DNA from: Nocardioides okcheonensis
Lineage (GTDB): Bacteria > Actinomycetota > Actinomycetes > Propionibacteriales > Nocardioidaceae
NCBI RefSeq assembly: GCF_020991065.1
Contig: NZ_CP087710.1
Span: forward strand, 434,001-498,000
Reading direction: 5' to 3'
Length of the DNA stretch: 64,000 nt
Within the stretch, counting starts at the first letter, position 1, and every line of letters starts with the position of its first letter. The position numbers were made by a program, and so were the translations under genes. The notes beneath the pieces were generated by a model that worked only from the letters and a program-made list of their open reading frames with translations, did no database searches and was not told where the DNA came from. Shown here piece after piece: positions 35,095 to 43,053 of the stretch.

Positions 35095-35886
35095 TCAGGC
35101 CTGGCACACCGGGCACCAGAACAGCCGCCGCGCCGCGACGAGCGCGTCCTGCACCGGGGTCGAGCAGACCCGGCACGCCAGGCCTGCCCGTCCGTAGACG
35201 TAGTGGGCGTCGACCCGGCGCGGGCGACCCGCCGGGCGCTCGCGGTCGTCGGGCCGGGTGGTGACGATCCGGCCGGCCCGGACGCCGGCGCGCAGCAGGT
35301 CGACGAGGTCGTCCCAGACCGCGAGCACCCGCGACTCCTCGACCTGGCGGCCGGGGAGGAACGGGTCGAGCCGCTGCCGGAAGAGCACCTCGGCGCGGTA
35401 GACGTTGCCGACGCCCGCGATGACCGCCTGGTCCATCAGCATCCGGCCGATCGGCGCCCGGCTGCGGCCCACCCGGTCGACGAAGGCGTCCACGTCGGGA
35501 CGCCGACGCAGCGGGTCGGGGCCGAGCCGGGCGAGCACCGCCTTCCGCTCGGCGTCGGTCATCACCTCGCACGCGCTCGGCCCGCGCAGCTCCAGCCAGG
35601 ACTCCTCGCCCAGCAGCCGCAGGCGCAGCGCGCCGCGCGGCGGGGGAGCGGGCAGCGTGCCGTCGCGGAACTTCCCGTAGAGCCCGAGGTGCACGTGCAG
35701 CCACAGCTCGTCGTAGCGGTGGAACAGGTGCTTGCCCCACGCGTCGGTGGCGTCCAGCACGCGGCCGTCGAGCAGCCTCGCGCCGTCCTCGAAGCGACCC
35801 TGCGGGCTGTCGGCGGTGACCCGCTGCCCACCGAGCAGGCGGGCATGGCGCCGCGCGAGGCGGTGGATGGTGTGTCCCTCTGGCAC
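35095..35886 (-). CDS. nei: Endonuclease VIII-like DNA glycosylase (Nei/Fpg family)
   Basis: 263 residues, GTG start with CAGGAT 6 bases upstream. It removes oxidised pyrimidines and nicks the abasic site. The catalytic N-terminus PEGHTIHRLAR (Pro1 nucleophile, Glu2 after Met removal) is of the Nei type. The helix-two-turn-helix lies in DQAVIAGVGNVYRAEVLFR, and the zinc finger is CRVCSTPV then WCPVCQ at the very C-terminus. The MPEGHT start matches mycobacterial Nei2. Confidence 0.93.
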   Translation of the reverse strand: MPEGHTIHRLARRHARLLGGQRVTADSPQGRFEDGARLLDGRVLDATDAWGKHLFHRYDELWLHVHLGLYGKFRDGTLPAPPPRGALRLRLLGEESWLELRGPSACEVMTDAERKAVLARLGPDPLRRRPDVDAFVDRVGRSRAPIGRMLMDQAVIAGVGNVYRAEVLFRQRLDPFLPGRQVEESRVLAVWDDLVDLLRAGVRAGRIVTTRPDDRERPAGRPRRVDAHYVYGRAGLACRVCSTPVQDALVAARRLFWCPVCQA

Positions 35887-35960
35887 GTGACGATCCTGCC
35901 GAGGGCCACCAAGGCCGATCCCGCGCGGGGGGTTGACAACGCCCCGACCCTCGATGGAGG

Positions 35961-35976
35961 TTTGGACTAGACCAAA
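35961..35976 (+). promoter_or_regulatory. dre-like GntR operator before the amino-sugar operon
   Basis: TTTGGACTAGACCAAA pairs at 7 of 8 positions and differs at one base from the TGGTCTAGACCA core of the DasR (dre) consensus. A second half-site GGTCTA follows at 35977-35982. TTGACA at 35933-35938 may be a -35 box. The operon's own GntR regulator is the likely ligand. Confidence 0.65.
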
Positions 35977-36002
35977 GGTCTATCTCGGGAAGGGAACCCT
36001 CC

Positions 36003-37646
36003 ATGACCTCGCGCACGCGCCGCACCCGGCCTGCATCCTCGCTCACCGCCGCCGCCGTCCTCGCCACCGGGCTCTGCCTCGCCGTGCCGGGCGCCGCACC
36101 GGCGGACCCCGCCACCCGCCACCACCCGGGCACCGGGAACGGCCACGGGTGCACCCCCTCGGACGCCACGCCGAAGCGGCAGATGCGCGCCGACTGGATC
36201 GCCTCCGTGGTCAACATCGACTGGCCGTCGCGTCCCGGGCTCACCCCGGCCCAGCAGCAGGCCGAGCTCGTCGCGCTCTACGACCAGGCCGCCGCCCGGG
36301 GCCTCAACGCGGTCGTGCTGCAGGTGCGGCCCACCGCCGACACGTTCTGGCCGAGCGACCTCGAGCCGTGGTCGCGCTACCTCACCGGGACGCCCGGCGC
36401 CGACCCCGGCTGGGACCCGCTGGCCTTCGCGGTGCGCGAGGCGCACGAGCGCGGCCTCGAGCTGCACGCCTGGTTCAACCCCTACCGCGTCGCGATGGAC
36501 ACAGACCGCAGCGCGCTCGACCCGTCCAGCCCCGCCGCGCAGCACCCCGACTGGGTGGTCGAGTACGGCGGCAAGCTCTACTACGACCCCGGGCTGCCCG
36601 AGGTCCGCGAGCTCACCACGCGCGTGATCCTCGAGGTCGTCGAGCGCTACGACGTCGACGGCGTCCACTTCGACGACTACTTCTACCCCTACCCGGTCGC
36701 GGGCCAGGACTTCCCCGACGACGCGACCTTCGCCGCGCACGGTGCGGGCTTCCCCGACACCGTCGAGGGCCGCGCCGACTGGCGCCGCCACAACACCGAC
36801 CTGCTCGTCGAGGGCCTCGACGAGCAGATCCACGCGGCGAAGCCGTGGGTGCTCTTCGGCGTCTCGCCGTTCGCGGTCTGGCGCAACGCCGGCACCGACC
36901 CCGAGGGCTCGGCCACCCAGGCGGGCGCCGAGACCTACGACGACCTCTACGCCGACACCCGCCGCTGGGTGCGCGAGGAGTGGCTCGACTACGTCGCGCC
37001 GCAGGTCTACTGGAACATCGGCTTCGCCGTCGCCGACTACGCCGTCCTCGTGCCGTGGTGGGCCGACCAGGTCCGCGACACCGACGTCCAGCTCTACGTC
37101 GGCCAGGCCACCTACAAGGTCGGCGTCAGCCCGGCCCAGTCGCCGGCGTGGCTCGAGCCCGAGGAGATGAGCCGCCACCTCACGTTCAACCGCGACGTCC
37201 CCGAGGTCGACGGCGACATCTACTTCTCCGCCAAGGACGTGCGCGCCAACCGGCTCGGCCACATGGACCTCGTCCAGGCCGACCACTACTCGCGCCCGGC
37301 CCTGCTGCCGGTCACCGAGGACGTCCCGGGCCGCGCGCCGCACGGCGTGCGCCACCTGCGGGTCCGCGAGGGCCGCGACTCCGTGCGCCTGGACTGGCGC
37401 GGGGTGCGTGACGCCGAGCGCTACGCCGTCTACGCCGTCCCCGGCCGCCGCGCCTCGGCGTGCGACCTCGCCGACGCCGAGCACCTCGTCGCGGTCGTCG
37501 CGGACGGTGCCACGTCGTGGACCGGGGAGCGCGCCGACGCCACCACGACCTACGTCGTCACCGCGCTCGACCGGGCCCACCGCGAGAGCCGCCCGGCCTC
37601 GCGCACCACCACCTCCCACCACCACTCCCCGAAGGGCGGGCGATGA
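36003..37646 (+). CDS. Secreted GHL10/DUF187-type glycoside hydrolase
   Basis: 547 residues. A Sec signal peptide occupies ~1-35 (RTRRTRPASSLTAAAVLATG, cleavage after AAPA). The TIM-barrel GHL10 family is recognised by RADWIASVVNIDWPSR, LNAVVLQVRPTADTFWPSD, LHAWFNPYRV, VDGVHFDDYFYPYP and YVAPQVYWNIGF. The last ~90 residues look like a fibronectin-type or Ig-like domain. It heads an operon for cell-wall amino-sugar uptake and recycling, so it probably releases a sugar or muropeptide from peptidoglycan or another cell-wall glycan outside the cell. GAAGGGAA precedes the ATG. It overlaps the GntR gene (ATGA). Confidence 0.87.
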   Translation: MTSRTRRTRPASSLTAAAVLATGLCLAVPGAAPADPATRHHPGTGNGHGCTPSDATPKRQMRADWIASVVNIDWPSRPGLTPAQQQAELVALYDQAAARGLNAVVLQVRPTADTFWPSDLEPWSRYLTGTPGADPGWDPLAFAVREAHERGLELHAWFNPYRVAMDTDRSALDPSSPAAQHPDWVVEYGGKLYYDPGLPEVRELTTRVILEVVERYDVDGVHFDDYFYPYPVAGQDFPDDATFAAHGAGFPDTVEGRADWRRHNTDLLVEGLDEQIHAAKPWVLFGVSPFAVWRNAGTDPEGSATQAGAETYDDLYADTRRWVREEWLDYVAPQVYWNIGFAVADYAVLVPWWADQVRDTDVQLYVGQATYKVGVSPAQSPAWLEPEEMSRHLTFNRDVPEVDGDIYFSAKDVRANRLGHMDLVQADHYSRPALLPVTEDVPGRAPHGVRHLRVREGRDSVRLDWRGVRDAERYAVYAVPGRRASACDLADAEHLVAVVADGATSWTGERADATTTYVVTALDRAHRESRPASRTTTSHHHSPKGGR

Positions 37647-38416
37647 CCACCCTCGAGCGTGCCGACGGCTCCAAGCAGGAGCAGCTCCGCACCGCCATCG
37701 ACGACCGGCTGCGCAGCCTCGGCCCGGGCGACCTGCTGCCCGCCGAACGGGTCCTCGCCCAGGAGCTCGGCGTGGCCCGGATGACCCTGCGCCGGGCGAT
37801 CGACACCCTCGTCGCCGACGGGCGCCTCGTGCGGCGGCCCGGCTCGGGGACGTTCGTCGCCGGGCAGGAGAAGGTCTCGCAGCGGCTGGCGGTGTCGTCG
37901 TTCTCCGAGGACATGCGCTCGCGCGGGCTGCGACCCGACAGCCACACGGTGTCGACCCGGCTCGCGCCGGCCGGCACCATGCTCGCGGCCGTGCTCGGCG
38001 TCCCCGCGCAGACCGAGGTGCTGCGCGTGCGCCGCCTCCGCCTCGCCGACGACGTGCCGATGGCGCTGGAGGACCTCCACGTCCCGGCCAGCGTCGCGCC
38101 CGGCCTCACCGGCGCCGACCTCGAGGGCGCGTCGTTCTACGACCTGCTCGAGCAGCGCTACGGCACCCGCGTCGTCTCCGGCACCCAGAGCGTGGAGCCC
38201 GCGCTCGTGCCGGCCGAGGAGGCCGGGCTGCTCGGCGTCACCGCGGGCGACCCGGTCTTCCTCTTCGAGCGGACCTCGCGCCTGGCCGACGGCCGGGTCG
38301 CGGAGTTCGTCCGCTCCACCTACCGCGGCGACCGCTACCGGATCGTCGTCGACATCTTCCCCCCGTCGCCGGCGGACCCGGTCGACACCACTCGGACGAA
38401 AGAAGGAACGGCATGA
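37643..38416 (+). CDS. GntR/HutC family regulator of the amino-sugar operon
   Basis: 257 residues. The N-terminal winged helix (GDLLPAERVLAQELGVARMT, LRRAIDTLVADGRLVRRPGS, GTFVA) is GntR type. The C-terminal UTRA domain (residues ~85-250) binds the effector, as in DasR and NagR, which sense GlcNAc-6-phosphate or GlcN-6-phosphate. It lies inside the operon, overlapping both neighbours, so it probably autoregulates through the site at 35961-35976. The MurNAc/GlcNAc effector is inferred from context. Confidence 0.9.
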   Translation: MTTLERADGSKQEQLRTAIDDRLRSLGPGDLLPAERVLAQELGVARMTLRRAIDTLVADGRLVRRPGSGTFVAGQEKVSQRLAVSSFSEDMRSRGLRPDSHTVSTRLAPAGTMLAAVLGVPAQTEVLRVRRLRLADDVPMALEDLHVPASVAPGLTGADLEGASFYDLLEQRYGTRVVSGTQSVEPALVPAEEAGLLGVTAGDPVFLFERTSRLADGRVAEFVRSTYRGDRYRIVVDIFPPSPADPVDTTRTKEGTA

Positions 38417-39723
38417 GGCAACGACGAGCATCGGTGGCCCTGGCGGCCCTCGCCCTGCTGAGCGCGGGCTGCGCGGGCGGCACCGGCGGCGGTGACACCA
38501 CGATCGACAACGCCGGTGGCGACGTCGACGGGAGCGGCAAGACGCTCGACGTGTGGATCATGGAGGGCACCAACGCCGACGCGACCACGTACTTCGACGA
38601 CCTGGGCAAGGCGTTCGAGGAGGAGACCGGCGCCGAGCTGGACGTGCAGATGGTCCCGTGGGCCGACGCCCACGACAAGTTCGTCAAGGCGATCGCCGGC
38701 GGCACGACCCCCGACGTGGCCGAGGTCGGCACCACGTGGACCCCCGAGTTCGCCGACGCGGGCGCGCTGGTCGACCTCACCGACGCCGTCTCCGAGGCCG
38801 GCCTCGACGGCGACCTGGTCGCTGGGCTGCAGGAGGCCGGGACCGTCGACGGCGGGCTCTACGGCATGCCGTGGTACGCCGGCGTCCGCTCGGTGATCTA
38901 CCGCACCGACGTCTTCGAGCAGGCCGGCGTCGAGCCGCCCACCTCGTGGGACGAGCTGGTCGAGGTGGGGGAGACGCTGAAGAAGAGCAATCCCGACATG
39001 ATCACCTTCCCCGTGCCCGGCGACAGCGAGTACGGCCTGTACCCGTGGGTCTGGGGCAACGGCGGCGAGCTGGCGGCCGACGAGGACGGCACGTGGACCT
39101 CGCAGATCGACTCGGCCGAGGCGCAGGAGGGCATCTCCTTCTACACCGGCCTCGCCACCGAGCACGGGTTCTCGACCCCGGCCGCCACGACGTGGAACGA
39201 GGCCGACCTGTCCGACGCGTTCAGCCGCGGCGACGTCGCCATGATGATCGCCGGCAGCTGGACCCCGGCCGCGCTGGTCGAGGCCAACCCCGACCTCGAG
39301 GGCAAGATCGGCGCCTTCCCGATCCCCGGCCCCGACGGCGGCCTGTCGCCGTCGTTCCTCGGCGGCTCCCACCTCGGTGTCTTCGACACCACCGACGACG
39401 CCGACCTCGCCTTCGCGCTCGTGCGCCTGATGTCGACCGGCGAGTACGGCGCGGAGTGGGGCCAGCAGACCGGCTTCTTCCCCGGCACCAACGACCTCGT
39501 CGCCGAGGTCGCCGACTCCGACGACCCGGTGGTCGCGCCGTTCGCCGAGCAGTTCTCCGAGGCCGGCAAGTCCGTGCCGGTCACGCCGCTCTACGGCCAG
39601 GTGCAGGGCAAGAAGACCGTCTCGGCGATGCTGCAGAGCATCCTCTCCGGCGACGCGAGCGTCGAGGAGGCCAGCAGCGCCGCCGCGGACGAGATGGACC
39701 AGATCTTCCAGAAGGGCAGCTGA
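38413..39723 (+). CDS. ABC sugar transporter solute-binding lipoprotein
   Basis: 436 residues, ATG overlapping the GntR stop. A lipoprotein signal ends in the lipobox LLSAGC (Cys ~23), so the mature protein is membrane-tethered outside. The fold is family 1 sugar-binding (DVWIMEGTNADATTYFDDLG, IAGGTTPDVAEVGTTWTPEF, FSRGDVAMMIAGSW). The family serves oligosaccharides. The operon suggests a cell-wall amino sugar or muropeptide disaccharide. Its energising ATPase is not in the operon; a shared MsiK-type ATPase is likely. Confidence 0.92.
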   Translation: MRQRRASVALAALALLSAGCAGGTGGGDTTIDNAGGDVDGSGKTLDVWIMEGTNADATTYFDDLGKAFEEETGAELDVQMVPWADAHDKFVKAIAGGTTPDVAEVGTTWTPEFADAGALVDLTDAVSEAGLDGDLVAGLQEAGTVDGGLYGMPWYAGVRSVIYRTDVFEQAGVEPPTSWDELVEVGETLKKSNPDMITFPVPGDSEYGLYPWVWGNGGELAADEDGTWTSQIDSAEAQEGISFYTGLATEHGFSTPAATTWNEADLSDAFSRGDVAMMIAGSWTPAALVEANPDLEGKIGAFPIPGPDGGLSPSFLGGSHLGVFDTTDDADLAFALVRLMSTGEYGAEWGQQTGFFPGTNDLVAEVADSDDPVVAPFAEQFSEAGKSVPVTPLYGQVQGKKTVSAMLQSILSGDASVEEASSAAADEMDQIFQKGS

Positions 39724-39728
39724 CCCGC

Positions 39729-40709
39729 ATGACCACGCAGCAGGTCGTCCACGACGACACCGCGCACCGGGACCCCGCCCCGGCTGCGCCGACCCCGCCT
39801 CCCCGGCGCCACCGGGGGCTGACCCCCGGCTGGCTGCCGTGGGCGCTGCTGGCGCCCGCGCTGGTCGTCGTGGGCGGCCTGCTGGTCTACCCGCTCCTGT
39901 GGGTCTTCTCCCTGTCCGTCCAGGACTTCGGGCTCCGCGAGCTGCGCGAGGGCGGCTTCCACTGGACCGGGTTCGACAACTTCGCCGAGATCCTCACCAA
40001 CTCGACGCTGTGGCAGACCGCGCTGCCCAACACCGTGGTCTTCGCCGCGGTGTGCGTGGCGCTCACGGTCGTCGTCGGGACGCTCGTCGCGCTGCTGCTG
40101 GTCCGCCTCGGGCCGTGGGCGCGGGGCGTGCTGACCACCGCGATCATGGCCGCCTGGGCGATGCCCGCGGTGAGCGGCACCTACGTCTGGGTCTACGTCT
40201 TCGACACCAGCGACGGCATGGTGATGCGGCTGCTGTCGTCGCTCGGCCTCGCCGACCCGGCCACCACCAACTGGTTCACCGACCGGCTCGCGTTCTACGC
40301 GATCGCGACGCTCAACGTCGTGCACCACGGGTTCCCGTTCGTCGCCGTCACCGTCCTCGCCGGGCTGCTCACGGTGCCGAAGGAGGTGCTGGAGTCGGCC
40401 GCCATCGACGGGGCCGGGGCCTGGCGCCGGTTCTGGCACATCACCTACCCGATCATGAAGCCGATCTTCGCCGTGGTCGTCGTCCTCTCGACGATCTGGG
40501 ACTTCAAGGTCTTCACCCAGATCTACCTCATGCCCGGCGGCTCGGGCACCGACCGCGACCTGCTCAACCTCGGCACGTGGTCCTACCTCGAGGGCATCTC
40601 GCAGAACCGCTTCGGCTACGGCGCCGCGGTGGCCGTCGTCCTCACCCTGCTGCTGCTCGCCGTCACCAGCGTCTACCTGCGCACGCTCTTCAAGCAGAAG
40701 GAGCTCTGA
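39729..40709 (+). CDS. ABC sugar transporter permease (MalF-like)
   Basis: 326 residues. Six membrane segments follow a Pro-rich cytosolic tail of ~35 residues. The coupling-helix EAA motif is ESAAIDGAGAWRRFWHITYP. It pairs with the second permease and the binding protein; the stop overlaps the next start (TGATG). Confidence 0.92.
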   Translation: MTTQQVVHDDTAHRDPAPAAPTPPPRRHRGLTPGWLPWALLAPALVVVGGLLVYPLLWVFSLSVQDFGLRELREGGFHWTGFDNFAEILTNSTLWQTALPNTVVFAAVCVALTVVVGTLVALLLVRLGPWARGVLTTAIMAAWAMPAVSGTYVWVYVFDTSDGMVMRLLSSLGLADPATTNWFTDRLAFYAIATLNVVHHGFPFVAVTVLAGLLTVPKEVLESAAIDGAGAWRRFWHITYPIMKPIFAVVVVLSTIWDFKVFTQIYLMPGGSGTDRDLLNLGTWSYLEGISQNRFGYGAAVAVVLTLLLLAVTSVYLRTLFKQKEL

Positions 40710-41590
40710 TGAGCACCCTCACCACGACCGGCGCCGCGCCGGTCACGACCGGGCGTCCGCCCAAGGTCCGCAAGCGCCCGGCGACCCGGCTCGCCGAGGG
40801 CCTCGGCTTCGCGGTGGTGCTGACCTTCAGCATCTTCCCGGTGCTGGTCATGGTCTCGACCGCCTTCGACGGCCGCGCCAACGACGGATCGCGGGCGCTG
40901 CTGCCGAGCGACCTGTCGTTCGCGAACTTCTCCTTCGTGCTCGGCGAGGGCGGCTTCGGGCGCTACCTGCTCAACTCGCTCGCCGTCGGGCTCGGCACCG
41001 TCCTGGTCAGCGGGCTGCTCGCCCTGCTCGCCGCGGTCGCGGTGGCGCGGTTCCGGTTCCGGCTGCGCACGACCGTGCTGGTGCTCGTCCTGGTCGTGCA
41101 GATGGTGCCGCTCGAGGCGCTGGTCATCCCGCTGTTCATCCAGGTCAGCTCGCTCGGCCAGCTCAACAGCCTGATCGCGCTGATGGTCGTCTACGTCGCC
41201 TTCTCGCTGCCCTTCGCGATCTGGATGCTGCGCGGCTTCGTCGCCGCCGTACCGCCGGAGCTCGAGGAGGCGGCCTACCTCGACGGCGCCTCGTGGCCAC
41301 GGATGTTCTGGTCGGTGCTGTTCCCGCTGGTCGGGCCCGGCCTGGTCGCCACCAGCGTGTTCTCCTTCATCACCGCGTGGAACGAGTTCGTCTTCGCGAT
41401 CACCTTCCTCGACGACGAGGACAAGTTCACCGTCGCCGCCGGCCTGCGCCAGTTCTTCACCCAGTACGGGACCGACTGGGGCTCCGTGATGGCCGGGTCC
41501 ACCCTCATCACGGTGCCGGTGATGATCTTCTTCATCGTCGTCCAGAAGCGCCTCTCCGAGGGCATGGTCGCCGGGGCGGTGAAGGGATGA
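40709..41590 (+). CDS. ABC sugar transporter permease (MalG-like)
   Basis: 293 residues, ATG sharing one base with the upstream stop. Six membrane segments; the EAA motif is EEAAYLDGASWPRMFWSVLFP. MalG-type C-terminus. It forms the channel with the preceding MalF-like permease. It overlaps nagZ by ATGA. Confidence 0.92.
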   Translation: MSTLTTTGAAPVTTGRPPKVRKRPATRLAEGLGFAVVLTFSIFPVLVMVSTAFDGRANDGSRALLPSDLSFANFSFVLGEGGFGRYLLNSLAVGLGTVLVSGLLALLAAVAVARFRFRLRTTVLVLVLVVQMVPLEALVIPLFIQVSSLGQLNSLIALMVVYVAFSLPFAIWMLRGFVAAVPPELEEAAYLDGASWPRMFWSVLFPLVGPGLVATSVFSFITAWNEFVFAITFLDDEDKFTVAAGLRQFFTQYGTDWGSVMAGSTLITVPVMIFFIVVQKRLSEGMVAGAVKG

Positions 41591-42801
41591 GCGTCGACCC
41601 GGCCCTGCGCCGGCTGGCCGCCGCCGTCCTCCTGCCCGGCTTCGACGGCACCACCGCCCCGCCGTGGCTGCTCGACCTGCTCGACGACGGCCTCGCCGGG
41701 GTGTGCCTGTTCGGCCAGAACGTCGCGGACCCCGACCAGGTGCGGGCGCTCACCGACCGCCTGCACGGCGTACGCCCCGGCGTGCTGGTCACCTCCGACG
41801 AGGAGGGCGGCACCGTCACTCGCCTCGACGTGGGCGAGGGCTCGCCGTGGCCCGGCCACGCGGCCCTGGGCGCGCTCGACGACCTGGCCGTCACCGAGGC
41901 GGTGGCCCGCGGCCTCGGGGCGCGCGCCCGCGCCCTCGGCGTCGACGTCGTCCTCGGGCCGGTGGCCGACGTCGCCTCCGAGCCCGACAACCCGGTGATC
42001 GGGGAGCGCTCCTTCGGCGCCGACCCCGCTCTGGTCGCCCGCCACGCCGCCGCTTTCGTGCGCGGTCTGCACGCCGGGGGAGCGGCGGCGTGCGCCAAGC
42101 ACTTCCCCGGCCACGGCGCCACCCGCACCGACTCCCACCTCACGCTGCCCGAGCTCGACGTCGACGCCGACACCTGGCGGCAACGGGACCTCGCGCCGTT
42201 CGCCGCCGCGGTCGAGGCCGGTGTCGACTGCGTGATGACCGCCCACGTCGTCGTCCGCGCGCTCGACGACCAGCCGTCGACCACGTCGTCGCGGGTGCTC
42301 GGCCTGCTGCGCGACGAGCTCGGCTTCGACGGCGTCGTGATGACCGACGCGATCGACATGAAGGCGCTCAGCGCACGCGTCGGGCGTGCCGGGGGAGCGG
42401 TCGCCGCGCTGCGGGCCGGCGTCGACCTGGTCTGCGTCGGCAACCCCGTCTTCCCCGAGCGCTACGACGACGAGGCCGCCGCCCGCGAGCTGGTCGACGC
42501 GATCGCCCGGGACGTCCCGGGCGCCCGGCTGGAGGAGGCCGCCGCCCGGGTGGCCGCGCTCCGCCCGCCCGGCTCCGGCGACGCCGGCACCGACGCCCCG
42601 TCCGACGCCCGGGCGCTCGCGCTGGGCGCCGGGGCGGCGGGACGCGCCCTCACCCGACGCGGCGACACCGTCCTGGCCGGCGACGCTCCCGTGCTGCTCG
42701 CCCCCAGCGAGACGGCGTACGCCGCCGGCACGCGGCCCTCGCAGCTCGCCCGGCAGCTGGCGAACGTCGTGCCGGTCGACGACGCCGACGACGCCCGCTG
42801 A
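41587..42801 (+). CDS. nagZ: NagZ-type beta-N-acetylhexosaminidase (GH3), ends at in-frame TGA
   Basis: 404 residues to the TGA at 42799-42801. NagZ removes GlcNAc from muropeptides in the cytosol. All catalytic parts are present: DEEGGTVTRL, KHFPGHGATRTDSHLTLPEL (the catalytic Asp-His loop) and the nucleophile Asp in VMTDAIDMKAL. The reading frame continues without a further stop for 83 codons after the TGA, with the same codon pattern, and then overlaps the next gene (see 42802-43053). The visible product therefore keeps the barrel but has lost the last ~17% of a C-terminal domain. It has no signal peptide, so acts on imported sugar. Confidence 0.88.
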   Translation: MSVDPALRRLAAAVLLPGFDGTTAPPWLLDLLDDGLAGVCLFGQNVADPDQVRALTDRLHGVRPGVLVTSDEEGGTVTRLDVGEGSPWPGHAALGALDDLAVTEAVARGLGARARALGVDVVLGPVADVASEPDNPVIGERSFGADPALVARHAAAFVRGLHAGGAAACAKHFPGHGATRTDSHLTLPELDVDADTWRQRDLAPFAAAVEAGVDCVMTAHVVVRALDDQPSTTSSRVLGLLRDELGFDGVVMTDAIDMKALSARVGRAGGAVAALRAGVDLVCVGNPVFPERYDDEAAARELVDAIARDVPGARLEEAAARVAALRPPGSGDAGTDAPSDARALALGAGAAGRALTRRGDTVLAGDAPVLLAPSETAYAAGTRPSQLARQLANVVPVDDADDAR

Positions 42802-43053
42802 GTCCTGCGCGAGCACCGGGCACGACCGGCCGTCGCCGTCGAGGGACGCAGCGGCCCGCGCAGCCGCGCCGTGGTCGAGGCCGTCCTGGCCGCACGACCC
42901 GACGCGCTCGTGGTCCACCTCGGCCCGGACGACCCGCACCGCCCGCCGGCCACCCACCAGCTCACCACGCACGCCGGCGGCCGCGCCGCGGCCGTCGCGG
43001 TGCACCACGCGCTCTCCGCAGCGCACACCACGCCCACGCAGGAGGACATGTGA
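42802..43053 (+). pseudogene. In-frame continuation of nagZ beyond the TGA stop
   Basis: 83 codons in the nagZ frame, ending ATGTGA at 43048-43053, where the TGA overlaps the GTG start of the next gene. Nearly every third position is G or C, and the protein (AVVEAVLAARPDALVVHLGP) resembles the closing alpha/beta part of GH3 C-terminal domains. This is the original 3' end of nagZ, cut off by a nonsense codon, a readthrough site, or a base-call error. Confidence 0.75.

Noticed and set aside
42799..42801. Selenocysteine codon in nagZ
   Set aside because: GH3 enzymes do not use selenocysteine there, no SECIS-like hairpin follows, and the site is outside the active centre.
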